Assembly (NCBI GenBank): GCA_049487715.1
Contig: CP150582.1
Span: forward strand, 248,001-312,000
Reading direction: 5' to 3'
Source: Pycnococcus provasolii
Taxonomy: Eukaryota; Chlorophyta; Pseudoscourfieldiophyceae; Pseudoscourfieldiales
DNA length: 64,000 nucleotides
Of the stretch, positions 22,208 to 30,300 are shown in pieces; positions within the stretch are counted from its first letter, which is position 1, and the number at the start of each line of letters is the position of its first letter. The notes below the pieces were generated by a model. That model was not told where the DNA came from. It made no database searches and was given only the letters and a program-made list of their open reading frames with translations. A program made the translations under genes and the position numbers.

Positions 22208-23466
22208 ATGTCCGCCGTGTCACGTGCTCTTTGGAATAATGGCTTGGATTCTTCTCCTCTGGATGCGTTGGATGAAGATGTTTCTTTGCTTGATACCTTA
22301 AATAAGATACTTGCTTCTGATGCTCCGCATGCGCGCTCGTTGTTAATGTCGTGCTGTCAATGTAGCGTCTGGGTGGACCGCCTCTTAGATGCTGTGAATG
22401 TGTCAGGTGGTAATTCTGTGTCGTCATCCTCTCGTGTATCGTCATCGCGTGATTTTGTCGTGACTATGCGCCGAATCTGGCTCAGCGAAACGCCTCTCTC
22501 CGGATGGCTAGAAGCGTTCGAAGCACACCCGCGTATAGGACAGAAGAAACATGTACAAGAAAGGGAATCCAAAGAACAAGCGGCGGCGGCAGCGACCATG
22601 AACGAAGATATCGCGACGCAAATGCATGCACTCAACGAGCAGTATTACGACAAGTTTGGGTTCGTCTTCCTCATATGTGCGTCCGGTGTACCCGCGCCGA
22701 CCATACTCGCTGCTCTCAAGGACCGAATCAACAATAAGCCCGCTGTGGAGTTTCAAAACGCAGCTGTCGAGCAGATGAAAATCACAGAGCTGCGCCTGCA
22801 CAAGCTCGTCGTCGAACACACCAGCGGTACGCACCGGCGCGCCCAAGCACGCTTGGACGGCGTGCGACGACACCTCGCAGGCACATCCGCGCCATTGCAT
22901 GGTGCGCCACGCCTCCACGCACACACGCCCTGAGTGTTTGCTTTGCGGACAACCGTGCTCACTTCCCGACATACCCACACACACCCACGCAACCCAAACC
23001 ACGAAAATCACCAGGAGAGGGTTCTGCGGCGGCAACGCCCTCCGCCACCGCAGCAGGTGGTGCCGTGCGCTCGCCTATCACGACGCACGTTCTTGACACG
23101 GCGTTGGGGCGTCCGGCGAGCAACCTTTCGATCGTCATCAGCCGAGCGCCGCTCGAAGCGTCTTCTGTGGGCACAGCACCTCCGGCGGCATCGTACACCG
23201 AGTTGGGTCGTGGCGCGACGAACGACGACGGACGCGTGGCCACGCTACTGCAGCCACCTCTCATGCCCGGTCACTACCGCCTGCGCTTCGAGACGGGTGC
23301 GTACTTGCTCTCAAACCACGCCTCGGCGCTCGCTCCGTGCGGCGGACTGCCCTTCTACCCCGAGGTGACGGTGGATTTCACGATCAGCGCGGCTCAGACG
23401 CGCGAGCACTTCCACGTTCCGATTTTGCTGTCACCATTCGGATACTCGACGTACCGAGGCAGCTAA
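22208..23466 (+). CDS. ALNS: Bifunctional OHCU decarboxylase / HIU hydrolase (allantoin synthase), one intron
   Basis: Exon 1 carries OHCU decarboxylase, with FEAHPRIGQKK (catalytic His) and FVFLICASG. Exon 2 carries the transthyretin-like 5-hydroxyisourate hydrolase, with ITTHVLDTALGRPA, YRLRFETG and the C-terminal YRGS signature. Together they turn the urate oxidation product into S-allantoin. An acceptor at 23014 (CACCAG/GAGAGG) gives an Ala/Thr-rich linker. Two donors fit in the same frame: 22827 (GTACGC) and 22902 (GTGCGC), predicting 356 or 381 residues. The longer form retains RLDGVRRHL, an exact PTS2 pattern (R-L-x5-H-L). The plant fusion also has an internal junction PTS2. The start at 22208 is the first ATG. 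Confidence 0.9.
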
Positions 23467-23586
23467 AAGCTGCATCGTTGCAGTTGCCGGCGACACGCTT
23501 CGTCGCGGCGTCAACTATAGTAGGTAGTTTATTTAGTCAAAGTTACCAAAAAGTTACCAAGTATTCATTCGCATAAATAAAATCTA

Positions 23587-24297
23587 TTATGGGATGACTT
23601 CCTTGAGGAACTCAAGCACGTCCTTTTCTTCCTTGCCGCACGATGAGTGCGCCATATTAGGATAAACCTCAGAGGTCACCGCGACGCCGTTCTGCTTGAG
23701 CACTTTCACAACCTCCTCGCCGCAAGACGGCACAACGACGCCGTCCGCGTCGCCGTGCCCAATGAAGAACTTGCCATCCTTCGTTGGCGACGCCGCGACG
23801 AGCGCGTTCACGTCCGCCTTGGGTGGACACCAACCGGATAAGACGACAGTTCCCGCAAGTTTCTTGGGATATTTCAGTGCGCTGACGAGGCTGAGCGCGC
23901 CACCCTGTGAGAACCCCGCGAGGACGATCCTGTCCGCGGGAATATTTTCCGACGCCACGATATCGTCAACGGTGGCGTGCATCATCGCCACACTCTCGTC
24001 GAGGTCGCGTCCGTTATCTTCCATGCCCGGCGTGACGGGTATGTTGAGGAGGTCCATCCACGACGGCATGACGGCGCCCATGTTGCACGAGACGGGCAGG
24101 TTGGGTGCAGCAGGGTGCACGAAGATGGCGTGCGGCATCGCTCGTGCGAAAGACTGCGTGAGCATGGCCCATCCGTGCGGCGTGTCTCCGAGTCCGTGCG
24201 TCCACACGACGGCGGCGGACGGCCGACCAGAGGCAGCTCCAGAGGAGGGACGGTGCACGATCGTACTTGTCAGCTTCAACAAACTCGACATTGTCAT
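23587..24297 (-). CDS. Acyl-protein thioesterase / carboxylesterase
   Basis: The protein has 236 residues from the ATG at 24297; a second Met lies two codons on. It is an alpha/beta hydrolase of the APT/lysophospholipase family: HGLGDTPHGW (oxyanion loop), the nucleophile elbow GFSQGGALSL, the acid in GHGDADGVVVP and the catalytic His in MAHSSCGKEE, all spaced as in human APT1/2. It removes palmitate from protein Cys residues in the cytosol; a lysophospholipase side activity is common. The length is normal and no targeting signal is evident. It diverges from the next gene across a 148-bp spacer that contains five perfect TTAGGG units. Confidence 0.92.
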   Translation of the reverse strand: MTMSSLLKLTSTIVHRPSSGAASGRPSAAVVWTHGLGDTPHGWAMLTQSFARAMPHAIFVHPAAPNLPVSCNMGAVMPSWMDLLNIPVTPGMEDNGRDLDESVAMMHATVDDIVASENIPADRIVLAGFSQGGALSLVSALKYPKKLAGTVVLSGWCPPKADVNALVAASPTKDGKFFIGHGDADGVVVPSCGEEVVKVLKQNGVAVTSEVYPNMAHSSCGKEEKDVLEFLKEVIP

Positions 24298-24368
24298 TTA
24301 TATATAGACTAAGTTTGCCAATGAAAACTCGTTACTGTATTGACAAATTGACAAAATTGGGGTACTTG

Positions 24369-24398
24369 TTAGGGTTAGGGTTAGGGTTAGGGTTAGGG
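24369..24398 (+). repeat. (TTAGGG)5 perfect array in a divergent promoter
   Basis: Five exact TTAGGG hexamers occupy the middle of the 148-bp spacer between the thioesterase start (24297, minus) and the membrane-protein start (24446, plus). Confidence 0.95.
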
Positions 24399-24445
24399 AG
24401 ATTTCGAGGAGGACGAAGAATAGAGTACGCGCAGTCGCAGTCTCC

Positions 24446-25297
24446 ATGTCGTCGTCGGCACCGGGGTCGTCGTCTTTGTCGCGTCGTCGTCCTGCACCTG
24501 CCTCTTTGAAAAACGCCTTGACCTCGTCCATGTGGGTGTCATCTCTGTCTTCATTCACGCTTCAAGGCTTAGGGTTAGATTTACGGGCGTCGTCTTCCAT
24601 TTGGTCTGTTTGGACTAGGGATGTGTTTCTCTTTCGAGGGACAATGTTTGTCTTTCTTACCTCTATCGTCATGCCTTGGCTCATCTGGATCACCACGGTG
24701 TCACTCGGAATCGTGTACAACGAATACACAGACAACAACAAAACGAAGTTGTACCTGCCGCTCACGCCGTTCGACAACGCGCTCAGAACCATTGGGCCTT
24801 TCCTGCCATTGGCACCCCTCGCCATGCGCGCACTCGGCGAAACGTTTGCCGCGCTCGAGCAAAGAAAAATAAAAGGCAGTACGAGGAGGAAGACGCACAT
24901 CGTTTCATCCGTGGTATTTTTTGGTGGAGTTCAAACCGTGCGACTTGGCGTGTACCTGCTGCTCGTCAAGGTCGTCTTTCCCAAAAGCAAAGGGACAGTG
25001 TACCCGTTCTCCGACCACATCTTCCTCGGGCTCGCTGTCAGCGCATGCGCGCAGTTCGAAGCCGTGCGCTCGCTGGCGTCGTTCACGGAGATCAAACGAC
25101 AACGACGAAGTATCACGACGGTAGCCATCGTGCTGTGGGCGCTCGCGGCGTGTTGTGCGCTCGCGCTCGCTACACTTTGCGCGCTCGACGCGCACTACAC
25201 CGCGCGATACTTCCACGCGCCGATCGACTCGGCGTTCGCCATGGTTGCCGGCGCCGCGCTGTTTCACGTACCACTCCTCGTCTCCCTTCCGAATTGA
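24446..25297 (+). CDS. Multipass membrane protein of unknown function
   Basis: The protein has 283 residues from the ATG at 24446. The N-terminal 45 residues are Ser-rich and possibly targeting. Hydrophobic segments lie at about 64-92 (FRGTMFVFLTSIVMPWLIWI), 107-125, 150-175 (VVFFGGVQTVRLGVYLLLVK), 190-205, 223-245 (VAIVLWALAACCALALATLC) and 262-281, giving five or six likely membrane passes. No family motif was recognised. It probably shares a bidirectional promoter with the thioesterase. Confidence 0.75.
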   Translation: MSSSAPGSSSLSRRRPAPASLKNALTSSMWVSSLSSFTLQGLGLDLRASSSIWSVWTRDVFLFRGTMFVFLTSIVMPWLIWITTVSLGIVYNEYTDNNKTKLYLPLTPFDNALRTIGPFLPLAPLAMRALGETFAALEQRKIKGSTRRKTHIVSSVVFFGGVQTVRLGVYLLLVKVVFPKSKGTVYPFSDHIFLGLAVSACAQFEAVRSLASFTEIKRQRRSITTVAIVLWALAACCALALATLCALDAHYTARYFHAPIDSAFAMVAGAALFHVPLLVSLPN

Positions 25298-25392
25298 CGT
25301 TCTGTTAAGTGTAATGATATTCTGTGCTTATAAATTTTGAACTCTAAAAGTGAAATTTTTGTTATTACTTTCCCTCGCTCATACGCGCACGC

Positions 25393-26589
25393 TCATGGAC
25401 ATCTGTCGGTAATCAAGACGTTGCTGTGCATGCGGTACCACTGAAAGCGCTTGTACTCGTGAGGTTGCTTCGGACCTCCGTAGAGCTTGTGGTTCGACGG
25501 GTGCACTGCCTCATCCATGTACGTCGTCCTGTACTTCGAGCGACTGCCGCCGACGCCTCGTGGAGTTAGCGCGCCTTCCTTGGTGTATAGCTTGCTGCCC
25601 ACCACGCCGGAGCCTCCAAGCTCGTATTGACTAAATGTGCGCACGGGAAGCTGCGGCTTGGGCAACATACCCGGGCCAGGCGCCGGGTAGCGGTCAGAGC
25701 TCGTCGTCTTCCAAGGGTTGAAGTCGCTGCCAGACTGCGTCAGCTCGTCGATGCCTTCGTTGAACTGGCTAATATCGTCCATGCCAGGTGGAAGCGACCA
25801 GCCCAGTCGTGGACTCAAGTGCGCGTGCAGCGGGCAACCCATGGGGTCGTCACCCTCGAGTTTCGCTTGCTTGAGAGTCGGCGGCGCGCCGCCCAAGTGC
25901 ACGAGGCTTGCACACTTGTTGACGCTGCCGTGTGCTAGCACCTTGCCTACATTTTTCGCCGCCGCCTTGGTGTGGGTGCGCATTGTCGCCGCCTGCTCGG
26001 CGTACTTTTGGTTGGAGGTGAGGTAGCTTCGCTGGTCGCCCTTGTGCGAGATGGGCACAGAGCTCTTCGTTCTTTCCCACTGCAGCCGACCTTTCACGGG
26101 TGAGAGTTCCGGCGCGGGCATGAGTGCGCCATTCGTCGTCTTGACGAAGGGTAGCGGACTCGAGCCCCCAAGCTTGAAGTTGGACTTGTTGCGGAAGGGC
26201 GTGTTCACGCGGTCGTGCACGACGTTCGGCGGGTCTAGTTGTCCTGTAGACTTCCACTGCAACGCCGGCCTTGCATCTGGCGAACCTGGCAGTGGCGTCG
26301 CACCGTCGCCTCGAAGCAGCACCTTGCTTTTCGTTTTCGACACGGATCCCTTGATGGTCCTGTACGGGTAATCTCCTGACACGAACGGGTTTCCTCCCAT
26401 GCGTCCTCCCATGCGCACGGGTGAGCGCGGCGTGTCCGCGTATATGATGCTGTCAGGCGCACCGTCGAGGTCACTGAATAGGGCCGAAGAATCTAACCTA
26501 ACCCTCCCGACGCCACCCGCACCACCACCACGAGGAGACAAGGGAGGAGAAGGCATCACGGACGAGAATGAAGACGAAGTCGCCATCAT
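25393..26589 (-). CDS. Pro/Gly/Ser-rich orphan protein
   Basis: The protein has 398 residues from the double ATG at 26589 (MMATSSSF). The frame continues open upstream through the 60-bp repeats, but those triplets are probably untranslated. It has no transmembrane segment and no recognised domain. Repeated basic and Pro/Gly motifs occur (SPLPFVK, PELSPVKGRLQWER, LTPRGVGGSRSKYRTTY), and the C-terminus is Tyr/His-rich (YGGPKQPHEYKRFQWYRM). The style resembles disordered cytoskeleton-associated proteins, but that is only an impression. Codon use looks like that of neighbouring genes. Confidence 0.7.
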   Translation of the reverse strand: MMATSSSFSSVMPSPPLSPRGGGAGGVGRVRLDSSALFSDLDGAPDSIIYADTPRSPVRMGGRMGGNPFVSGDYPYRTIKGSVSKTKSKVLLRGDGATPLPGSPDARPALQWKSTGQLDPPNVVHDRVNTPFRNKSNFKLGGSSPLPFVKTTNGALMPAPELSPVKGRLQWERTKSSVPISHKGDQRSYLTSNQKYAEQAATMRTHTKAAAKNVGKVLAHGSVNKCASLVHLGGAPPTLKQAKLEGDDPMGCPLHAHLSPRLGWSLPPGMDDISQFNEGIDELTQSGSDFNPWKTTSSDRYPAPGPGMLPKPQLPVRTFSQYELGGSGVVGSKLYTKEGALTPRGVGGSRSKYRTTYMDEAVHPSNHKLYGGPKQPHEYKRFQWYRMHSNVLITDRCP

Positions 26590-27374
26590 CCTACGGGTAC
26601 CAGAATAGGTAGCCGGGTGGGGAAAGTCGGGCGTGTGTGCGTGCGTGCGTGATAACGTGTGTGCAAGGCCCAACAAAGGCCCAACCGTGTGTTGCAACGT
26701 GTGTGCAACGTTGCCGGCCCTGCTCCTAAAAGCGACTCCTGAGACCGAACGGAACCGACTGGAGACCGAATTGGTCGAGAAAGCAACCCGTTTGGGTCGA
26801 GCGATTACGTCGGAGAACTGCGATCCCATCCCCCGGGAAAGTGAAGTCTTTGGTCGAGCGATTACGTCGGAGGAGAACTGCGATCCCATCCCCCGGGAAA
26901 GTGAAGTCTTTGGTCGAGCGATTACGTCGGAGGAGAACTGCGATCCCATCCCCCGATGGTGTTCCCCGATGGGCGATGCCGATGCCCGACTGTTATCCGG
27001 CGTTGATAGACTAATTATTGGGCAAGTTTTGGATGGGCAAGTTTATGTACATTATCACTACGATAAAAGGTCGAAACTACCCGTACAAGTCGAGGTTGCT
27101 GTCCCTAACGGTCGGGGCAGGGATGCAAGTCACCTCGGAGGTTGCTGTCACATCTCAAAAGAGGTCGCAGGTCTAAAAACAGGTACCTCGGCAAAAAACT
27201 AACCCTACACCTAACCCTAGCCCTAACCCAGGCTCAGCGCTGTGTCGCAGGCTCGATGCGAGGCGACCCTCGCGCAAGGTCTTGACGCGAGGTAACGAAT
27301 TCGGTGGTTGCCTTGGCAATGAAAGAATTCAGGCAAATCCAAGAATGTATACAGTACAAATTCAAACTTTAGTA
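26590..27374. other. Intergenic region with 60-bp tandem repeats and CCCTAA strings
   Basis: It contains a GTGTGC-rich stretch (26632-26655), the tandem repeat listed next, and CTAACCCTACACCTAACCCTAGCCCTAACCC at 27200-27230. A plus-strand open frame (26633-27202) spans it but has no ATG start and reads the tandem repeat, so it is not annotated as a gene. Confidence 0.55.
26795..26955 (+). repeat. Tandem repeat, ~60 bp, 2.7 copies
   Basis: The unit begins GGTCGAGCGATTACGTCGGA and ends GGGAAAGTGAAGTCTTT. Copies: 26795-26851 (57 bp, one GAG missing), 26852-26911 and 26912-26955 (truncated). Copies are otherwise nearly identical. It lies 206 bp upstream of the start of the orphan at 26589. Confidence 0.9.
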
Positions 27375-29186
27375 TTACAAGTCACGTGATTGCTCCGCGC
27401 GACGACGCACGTGCACGAAGAGACTGCCCTCCGTCGTGCGCTCGCCGAATGCGCCAACGCGGCTAATTTTTAAGTCTTCGTCCAGATAGAGTGTGCGCAA
27501 GCACGTGCGTTCTTGCGCAAACTCCGCAGGAAACTTGAGCGGAATGCTTATGCCCGCAATTTGCAGCTCGAAGGTGTAGGGAGGACCCACGTTTGTAGTG
27601 TCAACCTTCACGGAGTCTGCGTCCACCGTTGCAGTGATGACGACGCGCACAAAATCTCCTGGAAAAACAACCACGTTGCGCGAGTACCCGTTCCCGATCT
27701 CCTGCAAGCTTTTCGCCTGGCCCTCAAGCGGACCTCCGCGCAGGCGCCTTTCGAGACGTGCAAAGTCGCTCCCTGGACTTGACCACACAAGTTCCCACTC
27801 GCCGAGCAGCAACGAGTCACGCGCAGGCGACGTGCACGGATTGCAACACTCGAGCGCCTTCGCCGCAGCCTCCACCGCATGGTCGTCGTCGCTCTTGTTG
27901 CTGAGTTCCACCATTACGAGCAGGTCCTGCACAAGCGATCTCGCTGGCTCGGGCTTGGCAAGCCAGTTCGTATACGCACTGTCGCCGCACACCTTCAGCG
28001 TTGGCGTGCGTCCGATTGCGCGCAAGAGGATGCCTGGAAGAGCCAAGATTTTTTCCGACGAAGTCGTGTAAGCACGTTGCGACAGGTTGTCGTATCCGTT
28101 CATTCGCACCTTCGCCAAGAGTGCTCCGTATATATCAGCGGCAGCCATTGTAGGAATGCGAGCGAACAGCGGGAGCGCCGGCAATCCCCTTAGCGAGCGT
28201 CGGAAGTAGAGCAAGGCACGCTGGATCTCGCCCTCGACGAGCCGTTCATACCTCTCGTCTGGTGTGTACTCTGATGAGAACAGCTCCTCTGCCGCGAGTC
28301 CAACGCGATTGACTGAATCGAGTGGCAAGTAGAGCCGGCGTCTTTCTCTGGCGTCCTCGCCGACGTCGCGAATCACGTTCACGAGTTGCAGAGCTATGCC
28401 AAGGTCCACGGCAGCTTCCTGTGCGTCTTTTTGATTTGCTTCTCTTTTCGTGCCGAGAACGGCAACGCACATGAGGCCGACGACACCTGCGACTCGGTAG
28501 CAGTACGTTCTGAGGTCGTCGTCCCACGTGTTGAAACGTACGTCGTCCCGCAGGTCGGATCGCATGCCTTGGATCATCTCCTCAAACGGCTGCATGGACA
28601 GGCTCGGCGTTCTCCGAACGGTGTCTGCCAGCGCGACAGCCTCGCAACCACAGTTTGCAAGTGCGGCATCGTCGTCGTCGCTGAACGCGGCCCTGAGGTC
28701 TCGTTCGAGTTTATCGATCTTTTGTTTGCTCTCATTTAGGGACAGATTGTCGCCGTCCGTCGCCTCGTCGAGCGCCCTGCAAAATGCGTACAGCGCGAAT
28801 ATGCGGTCACGCACGTCGTCAGGTCCGAGCGACGCCGCGAGGTGGAACGTGGCGCTGGAACGGCGTGTGACTTGCGCGCAGTAGGCGTATGCCTTCAAGG
28901 TATCCCCCCCATTTACATTTCCATTTCCATCCACATCCGAGGACGACGACATGACGACGTCCAAACCAGAACGAGAATATGGACGATGACGACTGGCACA
29001 AGCCGAATATTGCTGCGTGAATCCCACTACTAGTGACGGTGATGAGTATGATGAAGGACGCCCTGTGAAGGGAAGACGCCAACACTCTCCACGTAGAACA
29101 CCACCACCTCCAAGAACACCTCCACCACCACGACGTCCATACCTAGGAGCGGACATGGACATGGACGACGCCATCGATAAAGGCAT
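27375..29186 (-). CDS. PSY: Phytoene synthase fused to a PAP/fibrillin domain
   Basis: The protein has 603 residues from the ATG at 29186. A Ser/Gly/Arg-rich transit peptide (about 1-90) comes first. Residues about 97-400 are phytoene synthase: YAFCRALDEATDGDN carries the first Asp-rich motif (140-144) and LQLVNVIRDVGEDARERRRL the second (274-278). The enzyme condenses two GGPP to phytoene, the first committed step to carotenoids. Residues about 417-600 match plastid-lipid-associated protein/fibrillin: LLGEWELVWSS, then FPGDFVRVVITATVDADSVK, then YLDEDLKISR and GSLFVHVRR. The frame runs through uninterrupted, so this is a true single-ORF fusion unless the assembly is wrong. PSY alone is normally about 400 residues. 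Confidence 0.92.
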   Translation of the reverse strand: MPLSMASSMSMSAPRYGRRGGGGVLGGGGVLRGECWRLPFTGRPSSYSSPSLVVGFTQQYSACASRHRPYSRSGLDVVMSSSSDVDGNGNVNGGDTLKAYAYCAQVTRRSSATFHLAASLGPDDVRDRIFALYAFCRALDEATDGDNLSLNESKQKIDKLERDLRAAFSDDDDAALANCGCEAVALADTVRRTPSLSMQPFEEMIQGMRSDLRDDVRFNTWDDDLRTYCYRVAGVVGLMCVAVLGTKREANQKDAQEAAVDLGIALQLVNVIRDVGEDARERRRLYLPLDSVNRVGLAAEELFSSEYTPDERYERLVEGEIQRALLYFRRSLRGLPALPLFARIPTMAAADIYGALLAKVRMNGYDNLSQRAYTTSSEKILALPGILLRAIGRTPTLKVCGDSAYTNWLAKPEPARSLVQDLLVMVELSNKSDDDHAVEAAAKALECCNPCTSPARDSLLLGEWELVWSSPGSDFARLERRLRGGPLEGQAKSLQEIGNGYSRNVVVFPGDFVRVVITATVDADSVKVDTTNVGPPYTFELQIAGISIPLKFPAEFAQERTCLRTLYLDEDLKISRVGAFGERTTEGSLFVHVRRRAEQSRDL

Positions 29187-29455
29187 GGTAGCCCAGGTAG
29201 AAATATTTGACAATGGTGCCAGGGATGTTCTCCAACTCCATCCTTCTCCCAAGGGTCCGAAGGGTCGGGTTAGGGTTTAAGGCAGAAGTCTCATCATTAG
29301 GGGTTAGGGGGGAGGGATATTTCTCGAACTCCGAACTCCAAAGGTCCAAAGGGTTCGGGTTAGGGTTTAAGGCAGAATCCTCATCAATTAGGGGTTAGGG
29401 GGGGGGGGGAGATCTTTTCGCTACCCGTATCCCTAAAGGTTTTATTTTTTTAAGA
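29187..29455. promoter_or_regulatory. Divergent spacer with duplicated TTAGGG-rich segment
   Basis: This 270-bp spacer lies between the PSY start and the 29456 start. A segment of about 65 bp containing CGGGTTAGGGTTTAAGGCAG and ATTAGGGGTTAGGGG occurs twice (29251-29312 and 29340-29404, a few differences). Confidence 0.75.
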
Positions 29456-30124
29456 ATGATCCGAGCGCCGATGACCTTGACGACGATGATGATGGCGCAT
29501 ACCTCCTGCCACTATGGGGTTCAACGGGCTCAGAGGGTTGTTAGGGTTGCACAGCGGTCTTGTTCACGGCGGTCTTGTTCACGGCGGTCTTGTTCGGTCT
29601 GTGTGATTGGTGGTGCTGGCATCCATGATCTCGCAGCTTGTAAGTTGCGCAGGGTACCTTTTTGTGTTAGGAGGAGTCTCTCAAGTGTAGGAGGAGGAGG
29701 AGTGCATCAGTGCTGTTGTGTTAATATTAATGATGGTGGTGGTGGTGATGGTGGTGCACAGTCAGAAGAGTCGTCCGGCGTTCCATCACAGGAGTCTGAG
29801 GAGGAAACGTCAGAAGAGACACTCGAATTTGCCATGTCAAATGCGCGCAAAAACTCTCTAGAAGGCTTGTCGCCAGGTGCGGGACTCATGACCGCGGAAG
29901 AACAAGCGGAGGCGGCTTTCGCAGACCTCATCAACACGAGCTTGGATGGTGCGGATCGCAACGCGCTAACCGGCGCAGAAATAACCGAGCTCTCGGAGGG
30001 CGGACGCATGGACGAAGGAAGCAAGGCGAGGAAGAGCGGCGGCTTGTTGGCAGACGTCGTCGGTCTCTTCGAGGCACTGGGCAAAGGTGCTCATATCGTC
30101 AAGCATAAGGATGGACGCGTGTAA
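29456..30124 (+). CDS. Small protein of unknown function, probably organelle-targeted
   Basis: The protein has 222 residues from the ATG at 29456. The first 90 residues are Arg/Ser/Cys-rich with three direct copies of a 15-bp unit (coding RSCSR) at 29556-29600, and look like a cleaved presequence followed by a Gly spacer. The mature part is acidic and helical: MTAEEQAEAAFADLINTSLD, then GAEITELSEGGRM, ending LLADVVGLFEALGKGAHIVK followed by HKDGRV. The C-terminal 50 residues look conserved in style, but I do not recognise the family. It is divergent from PSY. Confidence 0.65.
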   Translation: MIRAPMTLTTMMMAHTSCHYGVQRAQRVVRVAQRSCSRRSCSRRSCSVCVIGGAGIHDLAACKLRRVPFCVRRSLSSVGGGGVHQCCCVNINDGGGGDGGAQSEESSGVPSQESEEETSEETLEFAMSNARKNSLEGLSPGAGLMTAEEQAEAAFADLINTSLDGADRNALTGAEITELSEGGRMDEGSKARKSGGLLADVVGLFEALGKGAHIVKHKDGRV

Positions 30125-30300
30125 ATATCCTCCGTCTCTCTGGTCGTCTTGCCGTTTTCTCGTGTTTGATGGTCAGAATGCCACGACCGGCGCCCTTTTC
30201 TGCGAGTCGAATGTGTCGCCGACATTTCCCCCGTTGGACGTACTGTATGTAAATATTAACTTTACAAGTTGTATCGATGTGATACAAAGTACAAATCACG

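Noticed and set aside
26633-27202. Plus-strand 189-codon frame over the 60-bp tandem repeat
   Set aside because: It starts at GTG, reads the repeat in register by chance (length divisible by three) and has no recognisable feature.
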